Below, piece after piece: positions 56,788-64,000 of a stretch of 64,000 bases of DNA (its first letter is position 1; every line of letters begins with the position of its first letter). The stretch is taken from the NCBI GenBank assembly GCA_019915135.1, contig JAHLMK010000001.1, forward strand, positions 3,162,001-3,226,000, read 5' to 3'. The notes beneath the pieces were generated by a model. It had not been told where the DNA came from, searched no databases, and saw only the letters and a list, made by a program, of their open reading frames with translations. The translations under genes were made by a program, and so were the position numbers. This DNA is from Strobilurus pachycystidiatus (Eukaryota; Basidiomycota; Agaricomycetes; Agaricales; Physalacriaceae).

Positions 56788-58190
56788 TCACAGAACGACA
56801 TCGGGTGCCTTCTTCGAGTTCTTGTAGATGAAACGCTTGAAGAATGACTTCCTGCCCGTCACCGACTTGCCTTGTTTCACAAGCTCTGACTGTTTAACAC
56901 CTTGAAGCTCTGACAGAAGGTTCGCCATACTCAAATCTTCCTCTGCTACCTCCGGATCCTCGATATCGGGTACCTCCGTGTCCACATTGACAGGGAACGT
57001 CTCTGGTGTGATGGGACCCTCCGACGACGCGACTGAGCTTAACGACCGCACAGCAGCTGGAACGCTCAACAACGAGTCGGAAACGGATTGCGGCACACCG
57101 TCGTCGATAGGGAGCGTGCCAATGTCAACCGATAAAACGGAGGAAGACGACGAGCGACGCAAGGCCGCGGAGTGACGGGGAGAGTTGCTGGCTGGAAGAA
57201 TGGGGCTGATGCTGCCAGACTCGTCGTCGGCTGGAGGAAAACAGTCTTCAAGGGCAATGACCTCACGGCGCAATTCTGAGAGGGATATGCGTCGAAGGGG
57301 ATCAATACAAAAGACGCGTTTCAAGATGCGGTTGATGCCTTCGGAGATTGCGAGTACCCGCAGAAAGTAGTCCTCATCATGAAGGAAGGCTGCGAAGCAG
57401 GCATCCTTTGGGCGCGCGTAGTTCCAGGGAGTGCGCTGGGTGACCATGTTGATGAGGACTACGCCGAGTGCCCAGATGTCGTTACTGCGCGTTGAGTAAG
57501 ACTTGTCGCGAAAGTCAAAGTCTTTGGAGATACAATCTAGCGCACATCAATAAAGGCGGGCAGTGAGAAGTCTCAGATAATCATACCAGGACTCATGTAC
57601 TCAATGCTACCGCAGCGGAAATCACGAGACATGGGCGCCTGGGTGGACAGCCCAAAGTCGGCGATGTAGACCTCTGTTCCATCCTTCGAGCAGAGCACAT
57701 TCTCCGGCTTGATATCGCGATGATAGACGTTGTTCTGGTGGCAGAATGAGATGGCGTCCACGAGCTGGAGGAACGACGTCTTGATCCTGTCTGTCCGCTG
57801 GACGTAAAAGTCTCGTTCCACAATCGCCTCGAAGAGATCTCCGCCGGCACAGAGGTCGAGGACGACATAGCGGAACTCGCCGGCTACTTCGTCAAGCAGG
57901 AGCTCATGGAAAGTGACTATATTGGGGTGGGTAGACACGGCGAGGTGGTTGGTGAATTCGCGCAGCTGCAGCTTCTCCTCCAGCGTGTCGGGCTTGGGGA
58001 CGCGCAGACACTTGACGGCGTAAAGGGCGGGGTCATCGCGAGGGGTGTTCGTGTCGACGGCGCTGTAGACTTTGCCGTAGGCACCAGTGCCCAGACAATC
58101 GAGTAAACGAAGACGGCCGGCGTCGAGAAGCATGCCAGCAAAGTCGGGCATACTGTCCGTTGCAACGAATCTCTTCGAAGACGACGCCAT
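56788..58190 (-). CDS. Ran1/Sks1-like serine/threonine protein kinase (450 aa)
   Basis: Two exons in transcript order: 58190-57587 and 57536-56788; intron 50 nt. The kinase domain begins with LGTGAYGKVYSA (Gly-rich loop) and YAVKCL (ATP-binding Lys), and has the catalytic loop YHRDIKPENVL, the DFG motif IADFGLST and the activation segment CGSIEYMSP, with the last residues before the intron. The second exon gives NDIWALGVVLINMV and CIDPLRRISLSEL. A Ser/Thr-rich tail of about 170 residues ends with basic KSFFKRFIYKNSKK. The YHRDIKPEN and CGS-x-x-YMSP pattern fits the Ran1/Pat1-Ksp1-Sks1 group, which controls nutrient response and the switch to meiosis in yeasts; the role here is inferred. Confidence 0.9.
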
Positions 58191-58575
58191 TGTGTAGAGA
58201 ATAGGTAGAAGGCTAGGTAGGCTGTTGGTAGAAAAAAATGAAAAGGACTGTCAAAGTCAAGAAGAAAAGAAGATAGGCGGGGAAGAAAGTGGGGAAAAGG
58301 AAGGAGGCACGGCAAACATCGGGGATTGACCTTTATACGTCGTTGCGCCACAGCGATCTTCCTAATTCCCACGGTTCGCCCTTCTCCTTAGCTGCGTGTC
58401 GAAGAGATCAGTAACGACGATTGTTAGAAGAGTCAAAAGCACATACCACGAAAAACTCTGGGACAAAGCCTTGTCACAACAGAGAGACAGCAAACCAATA
58501 AATTAGCGCGCGTAAGTATGTATGTGTAAGTTGGGGAATTATGCATATGTAGAGACGATATAAGGATACGACTAA
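58191..58575. other. Intergenic region
   Basis: Upstream region of the kinase gene and 3' region of the helicase gene. Nothing further recognised. Confidence 0.45.
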
Positions 58576-60972
58576 CTAATACTCCGACCGACGGCCGCCT
58601 CGGTCTCCGCCGCGACTGAATGCGTCACCACTTGAGCGATTACGCTGGAAGCCGCCGCCATTCCGGTCATTCTTGAACGAGTCACCGCCACCTCCAAATC
58701 GGGGTTTACGCTGGAAGCCGTCGCTCCGGTCATTTCCGTACCCGCCGCCGTTGCCTCGCTGGAAGCCGCCACTCCTGTCATTGCCATCATCAGAGCGGCG
58801 AGGACGCTGGTAGCCTCCCTCCCTGTCCTTTTGGAACGAGTCGCGTGGACGCTGGAAGCCACCTTCGTCGTCTTGGGAGAAACTCCTGTTTATTCTGGGT
58901 TTGGCACCAAACCTCTGCGACCTAAATTCACTGGTATCCAGACCTATCTCGGTTGGATCACGTTCCATATGCTCTTGTCGAATCTCCTTGGGCACGTCGC
59001 GAGACGACTGCCTACCACGCCCACTCCAAGGAGTGGATCGCTGCACAGGCCCGCTTGCCTGCTTTCTGGCGGAACCCCAGTGCTTGGTGCGTCCGTCGTG
59101 CAAGCCCAGGTCTGAGAGGAACGCTGCAGACACATGCGGCGGCTCTTCGAGCCCGCACGCCTCGACAGCCCACGAGTTCAGCCCTTCAAAGATGACGTTC
59201 TTTTGCACACGGAGCTCAGGCCCTTTGGCGAAATAATAACCGAGTTGGGAGAGGAAGGTCATGCGCACGGCATCGGGGTCGATGCGCTGAAGGAGTCCGT
59301 TGAGCGTAGGCTCGACAAGCTCGACGAGGGGAGTGACGGGCTTCTTATATCCAGTGGCATCGGACTGGCGATCGAATTCGGCAGCAGTCTCCGCCAGCTG
59401 CTCATCAAGCTGCTTCGTCGTAAGCGCCTTCAGTGGAATATCCGTAAGCTGCCATGTCAAAAAGCCGACTTCGAAGGGAAGAAGGACGAGGTCGCCGCGT
59501 CCTTTGACTGTGCTGTTTCCACGGCCAGTTCGTCCAATGCGATGTATGTATTGGTCTCTGCTGGACGGAATACCAACTTGAATGACACGCGTGACATCAG
59601 GATAGTCGACGCCGCGGGCAGAAACGTCAGAGGTGATCAAGATGGCTGGCTTCTTGGCCGACCTGAACCGACTGGATGCGTTGGTGCGGCCAATTTGCGT
59701 AAGTTTGGAGTGAATCTCCCATACTTCAGTTCGCTCTACGGGAAGGACGTCGCGCTGGAGGTTGCGAAGGAACGATGCGAACAGTTGGGTCATCTTGGTT
59801 GTGGGGAGGAAAACAATGACTTTCGAGGTGCCAGGGTGAATGAGCTGGTCGTGCATTATGCTCTTGATGATGTGAGGGATCTGGTCCTTGGCGGAGGGCA
59901 GAGTGGTCGCGAACTGAGGGACCGTCATATGCACGGGATCAGTGTCCCCAACACAGTCAATGAAGACGTGATCTTCAGACAGGAAAGACTTGGTGATCTG
60001 GCGAATGGCAGGAGACACGGTGGCAGAGAACAAGAGGGTCTGGCGTTCCGGCTTGGGGGGGATAGCTCGGACGATTGCGTCCAAGTCATCGCGGAAACCC
60101 AATTCTAGGAGCGTGTCTGCTTCGTCAAGCACGAGCTACAGAAAAGGTGAGTGTTCAGAAGAAAGACATGTGGCACGAAAACGTACGGCTTTGGCGGTAG
60201 CGATGTCTTTCTTGAATTGCCTGTCCGAGTTGACGAGATCGAGGAGACGCCCTGGGGTTGCCACGACAATGTCGAGAGTGCCCTTGTCCCAGCTGTAAAT
60301 CTGCTTGCTCTTGCTGTTCCCACCACAGAGCAGTTGCACCTGGATGTCCTGCTGGTGATACGTAAGTTTGAGGGCCTCATTTGCGATCTGGGTCGCTAAT
60401 TCGCGAGTAGGGCTGATAATGAGGGCGCCGACGTGGGACTTGGCGTAGTTCAGCTTTCCGTGAGCGTGAATGGTCGGGTCGGATACACGTCCCGAGTTGT
60501 TGACTGCGTCGCGGCCCGCTTGCTCGAGCTCGAGCCGGCGCGCTTCGAGAAGGGGAACGAGGAAGGCGAGGGTTTTGCCTGTGCCAGTACGCGCTCGGAC
60601 GAGTAAATCGCGCGGGGTGGAGGAGGCGGGGTCATACGGAGCGGCAATTTCGGGAAGGAGGTCGAGAACTTTGACCTGCACGTCTGAGGCATGGACGTGC
60701 TGGTACGGCGTCTCCGTGATGGCTTTTAGCGTCTCGCTAGAGATGGAGCCTTGGTAATCCGTGAAGGGTTTTTTGACGGCGGGGGCAGGAGGGGTAGGGG
60801 CATCGTCAGCTTCTGCTTCCAAGGTAGCAGCAACGCTGTAATGAGCGTATTTAGGGAGGAAGGCCGGTCGTACTAGCATACCAAACCATGAGCAAGAAAA
60901 GACGAGAGAAGAGAGTGAAGACGCACTGGTAATAAGGGAACGTTTGAGTGGTGCTCGACAGAGAGTCCACAT
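58576..60972 (-). CDS. MSS116: Mitochondrial DEAD-box RNA helicase, Mss116/CYT-19 type (781 aa)
   Basis: Exons in transcript order: 60972-60187 and 60135-58576. The N-terminus (MWTLCRAPLKRSLITSASSL) is basic, Ser-rich and free of acidic residues, a mitochondrial presequence ending near HYSVAATLE. Helicase motifs in order: I ARTGTGKT, Ia PTRELA, Ib TPGRLLD, II DEAD, III SAT, V ARGVDYPDV, VI HRIGRTGRG. After the core comes a family-typical extension (LGYYFAKGPELR) and a C-terminal Arg/Gly/Phe-rich tail of repeated GGFQR units, which in Mss116 binds RNA. Such proteins chaperone group I/II intron folding in mitochondria. The start ATG is at 60972; the frame further upstream opens only on TTG. Confidence 0.92.
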
Positions 60973-61351
60973 TTTGACCGCCAGGGAAGCTCTCAACTTG
61001 TAGAGCGCTGGTGTGGTGGCAGAAAGCAGGAGATGAAAATGAAAAACGCCTTGTAAGTATCGTCACGCGGGGACCCGGGCAAATAATATCCTAAAATGAT
61101 GTTGATCTCGGGACGAGTCTTCAGCACTTCAGTCGAAGCGGCATGGTTCAAGCTCGCGTTGAATGAGAGGGTCCAGCTCTCTGGCCACAGCACGCTTCGA
61201 GCAAACACAGATTCAGACCAAAGCAATTGCGCGTGCTTGGTACGGAGTCCGAGCGGGTGCCGAGCGGCAGTTGCGCCTCGGCAATGCGCCCGGAGTCCCG
61301 GTCATCCCAATTTGGCAAGTCAAGCAAAACTTTGCTTTCTCTCACATCCAA
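60973..61351. promoter_or_regulatory. Divergent promoter region of the helicase and GAR1 genes
   Basis: These 379 bp hold both upstream regions. No certain TATA box or shared motif is recognised. Confidence 0.4.
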
Positions 61352-62181
61352 ATGAATCGCGGCGGCTCAAGAGGCGGCTTCCGGGGCGGTGGTACGCTGT
61401 CTCCCTTTGACCTGGTCGTCCTTTCTCAAATGCTTCTACAGCTCGTGGTGGACGAGGCGGCGGACGGGGAGGATACTCAAACGCTGGCCCTCCGGATACC
61501 GTACTAGGTGCGTCCCATACATTGCCCTGCTAAAAAAAGTCCTTCTCAACGTGCTGCAACACAGAAATGGGCACCTTTTTGCACGCATGCGAGGACGAGA
61601 TGGTCTGCTCATCGACGTCGCCGGACAAAGTGCCCTACTTCAACGCTCCCATCTATCTGCAAAATAAATCTGTCATCGGCAAAGTCGACGAGATCCTCGG
61701 GCCCATCAATGAAGTCTACTTTTCCGTCAAGATGGAGGGCGGTATCGTCGCGAGCAGCTTCCAAAAGGGCGACAAGGTCTACATTGGAGGAGACAAGCTC
61801 TTGCCTATTGAACGATTTTTGCCAAAACCAAAAGTCGCTGGCGGTATGTTCCTTTTCCTATGCACAATTGACAATCGACTGATTGTTATTCAAGGTGTTA
61901 CAAGTATGCTAATCGTGTTCCTCTTCGTTTTCATCGCTAAATTTGCTTGTCTAGAACGCGGTCGTGGTGGTGCACGAGGAGCTCCCAGAGGTGGACGCGG
62001 GGCTCCAAGAGGCGGCTCACGAGGTGGGTTTGGTGGACGAGGTGGAGGTGGATTCCAGTCCAGAGGAGGCGCGCGCGGCGGAGGCTTCTCATCACGAGGC
62101 GGGGATCGTGGCCGGGGAGGCGGAGGCGGAGGCTGGGGAGGCGGCCGAGGCGGGGGACGGGGCGGATTCCGTGGTTCATGA
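61352..62181 (+). CDS. GAR1: GAR1, box H/ACA snoRNP protein, with a 9-nt microexon (206 aa)
   Basis: Five exons: 61352-61391, 61442-61507, 61565-61843, 61895-61903, 61955-62181. Gar1 works with Cbf5, Nop10 and Nhp2 in rRNA pseudouridylation. It has the usual RGG-core-RGG layout: N-terminal [14 protein letters not shown], then the core [47 protein letters not shown] and [20 protein letters not shown], then a long Gly/Arg tail. Between core and tail, two 51-nt introns flank the 9-nt exon GTGTTACAA, giving VAGGVTKRGRGG. Skipping it as a single 111-nt intron also keeps the frame (VAGERGRGG), so both forms are possible. It ends 67 bp from the convergent MIS14-like gene. Confidence 0.92.
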
Positions 62182-62248
62182 TATCCGAGCAGCGCTGTAC
62201 CATACTTATTCCACTGAATCTCATCGCCGTTGTACAAAAAGACGCACC

Positions 62249-63074
62249 TCAGGACGAGGACTCCTTGACGTCGGCAGAGACGTCTTCGAACCTCTGCGAA
62301 CGTTCCGTTTGACTTGGCATGAGCTGCAACGCCGTTGTTATCCTGTACAATTGACGAGGCCCTGGAAGCTCACCTGTGCCAGTTCACCGGCCGTCGCAGC
62401 CGCCTTCAACAAGGCGTCGTCCACGCGTTCATGTCGCTCAGCCAACACTGCCCGACGGTCATCAACTCGCGTAGAGCACAAGCAGAAACACGACGTACCC
62501 GCATCGCCTATCGATAAATCGACAACCGGCGTCGACTCATCAACGTCCATGTCGTTGTCGTTGTCCATAGAGGTCTCCCGCTGGCTGCGCCCATGGAAAT
62601 CCCGCAGCGTGCTCTCGACCTCGCGCGGGACCGTGCGACGCGTCGGCGCCAGGCTCTTGTGCCATCCCAGTCGGCTGTCGGCCAGAGACCAGATCTGCCG
62701 GTCCAGCGCCTCGTCGAAGGGCTCCATCTCTGCTGGCACGATGACTCTGCATCACGCACTTGAATGAACCGAAAGCAACCTTACCTCCTTGGCCCGGATC
62801 GTACTGTTGGCCATTCATGCGGAGGTTTGGCTGTATGAGCTCAAATGTCTTGTCGATTGTCTGCAGAGAATGAGAGTGATGAACCGATTCAACAACCAAG
62901 TCTTACATGTTTAGCATTCGCGATCAACGCGTCTCTGTTGGCTTCGAGTCCCTGCGCACGTATTTCCGTGTCAAGGGTTGACAGATACACCTCAGTGTAC
63001 GCCGCCTTGACGCGTTCAAAGTCTGCGGTTGCTTCGACGGTGATGCGGCTGAGATCTTCGCGATAGGACTCCAT
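62249..63074 (-). CDS. MIS14/NSL1-like kinetochore protein (212 aa)
   Basis: Five exons in transcript order: 63074-62907, 62860-62785, 62744-62499, 62447-62374, 62323-62249; introns 46, 40, 51 and 50 nt. The product is a mostly helical protein. The N-terminal helix (DFERVKAAYTEVYLSTLDTE) leads to QPNLRMNGQQYDPGQG, then VIVPAEMEPFDEALDRQIWS and RRTVPREVE. The EPFDE...L...V/I..L....R......R..VP pattern is that of the Mis14/Nsl1 subunit of the Mis12 complex, which links the inner kinetochore to Ndc80. The third intron is 51 nt and stop-free, so retention would stay in frame; the 40-nt second intron is unusually short. The family call is from pattern memory and moderately sure. Confidence 0.72.
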
Positions 63075-63299
63075 GATCGCAAGAGGCAAGAGACTGATGC
63101 ACACACTTCCACTTTCGCGCGTTTGTCTCTTTGCAAATCCGACCTCTTTCATTGCAGAAAATCAACCAGTCACTTCCATTCTCACACATTTAAGTCGTTA
63201 CAACGTCAAACATTTCACTGCATTATATCTAGACTAAGAGAAATCCAAAGTTCCATAATCCTCGTGACTGCCACCGAGACAAGCATGCACCACCATCGT

Positions 63300-64000
63300 C
63301 TAGAAGCACTTGCGGTGAACAATGGCGGGACCGCTCTCGTCGTACTCCTGCTTGGAGCACCACAGGTTCTGGAAGGTGGAGAGCGAGGCAAGAATCGATC
63401 CACCAATCCAGACGGAGTATTTACGCTCAGGAGGAGCGACAATCTTCACCTGAAGATATTGTCAGTACCCACTAACCAAAGATGCAATTTCATATGACGA
63501 ACCTTCATGCTCGAGGGGGAGAGCTGGGTCAGCTCCTTCTGCATACGGTCGGCAATACCGGGGAACATGGTGGTTCCACCAGACAGGACGACGTTGCCGT
63601 AAAGGTCACGACGAATATCAAGATCGCACTTGAAGATGGAGTTGTAGCTGCCAAACAGTCAGCATTGGTCAATGCCAAATGACAGAAAACTTACGTGGTC
63701 TCGTGGATACCGGAAGCTTCAAGACCCAAGAAGTTAGGCTGGAAGAGGGCTTCGGGGGCACGGAAACGCTCATTGCCAATGGTGATGACCTGACCGTCGG
63801 GCAGCTCGTAGCTCTTCTCCAAAGCAGAGCTCTGAGCAGCGGTCTGCAGCTCCTGCTCAAAGTCGAGAGCGACGTAGCAAAGCTTCTCCTTGATGTCACG
63901 GACGATTTCACGCTCGGCGGTGGTGGTGAAAGGGTAGCCACGTTCCATCAAGTTCTTGATGAGGAAATCGGTAAGGTCACGGCCAGCAAGGTCAAGACGG
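63300..64000 (-). CDS. ACT1: Actin, C-terminal part (5' end off window)
   Basis: Visible exons in transcript order: >64000-63695, 63647-63503, 63449-63300; introns 47 and 53 nt. The window cuts the gene at about residue 177 ([13 protein letters not shown]). Conserved actin blocks seen are [78 protein letters not shown] and the last exon [20 protein letters not shown] ending HRKCF. Spacing and length equal canonical actin rather than an Arp. The long unspliced first visible exon is normal for basidiomycete actin genes. Confidence 0.98.

Noticed and set aside
60850..60905. Possible intron (GTATGC to TTACAG) in the helicase presequence
   Set aside because: Its phase would break the frame into the helicase core, while the unspliced frame gives a sensible presequence ending in HYSVAA.

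Overview
The window is chromosomal DNA of a filamentous basidiomycete, most likely an agaricomycete. Nearly every gene is cut by short introns (mostly 46-65 nt, GT-AG), and the products are those of mushroom-forming fungi: NACHT-WD40 protein, Tsp2-type tetraspanin, PhoD-like phosphatase, eight-cysteine secreted proteins, Dal5-type permease. I rebuilt 24 protein genes (21 complete with closed reading frames across all splice sites, two running off the window ends, one small and less certain), plus a gene relic, a MITE-like insertion and several repeats.

Layout. 1-7.2 kb: end of an unknown two-repeat protein, a DUF2264 gene, then three tandem paralogues of a secreted eight-cysteine protein, the first with a transposon-like insertion in its intron. 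8-16.2 kb: ALG2 mannosyltransferase, an LEA-2-like membrane protein (minus), ATG11. 16.9-24.3 kb: accessory block on the minus strand with a NACHT-WD40 protein (14 WD repeats), a decayed tRNase Z first exon and a stand-alone adenylating enzyme. 25.6-37.8 kb: dense housekeeping block with NOP58, PhoD-like phosphatase, a small membrane protein, tetraspanin, SDA1, an RGG protein and PGK. 38.4-40.8 kb: a 17-exon MFS permease. 40.8-46.1 kb: gene-poor, repeat-bearing stretch. 46.1-64 kb: JHD1-like histone demethylase, SKT5/CHS4-like chitin synthase regulator, arginyl-tRNA synthetase, F-box gene, Ran1-like kinase, mitochondrial DEAD-box helicase, GAR1, MIS14/NSL1-like kinetochore protein and actin.

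How genes relate. NOP58, SDA1 and GAR1 all act in nucleolar ribosome or snoRNP assembly and lie near other growth genes (PGK, ArgRS, actin). Several start sites are head to head with short gaps: NOP58/PhoD about 180 bp, RGG/PGK about 150 bp, helicase/GAR1 about 380 bp. The accessory parts (secreted array, NACHT block, 40.8-46.1 kb) are where duplications, insertions and relics collect.

The most unusual things seen are two microexons (6 nt in the MFS gene, 9 nt in GAR1), a GC-AG intron in SDA1, a start codon displaced by two codons in one secreted paralogue, and a 119-bp block copied exactly six WD repeats apart. I did not find a convincing wholly new multi-gene system.
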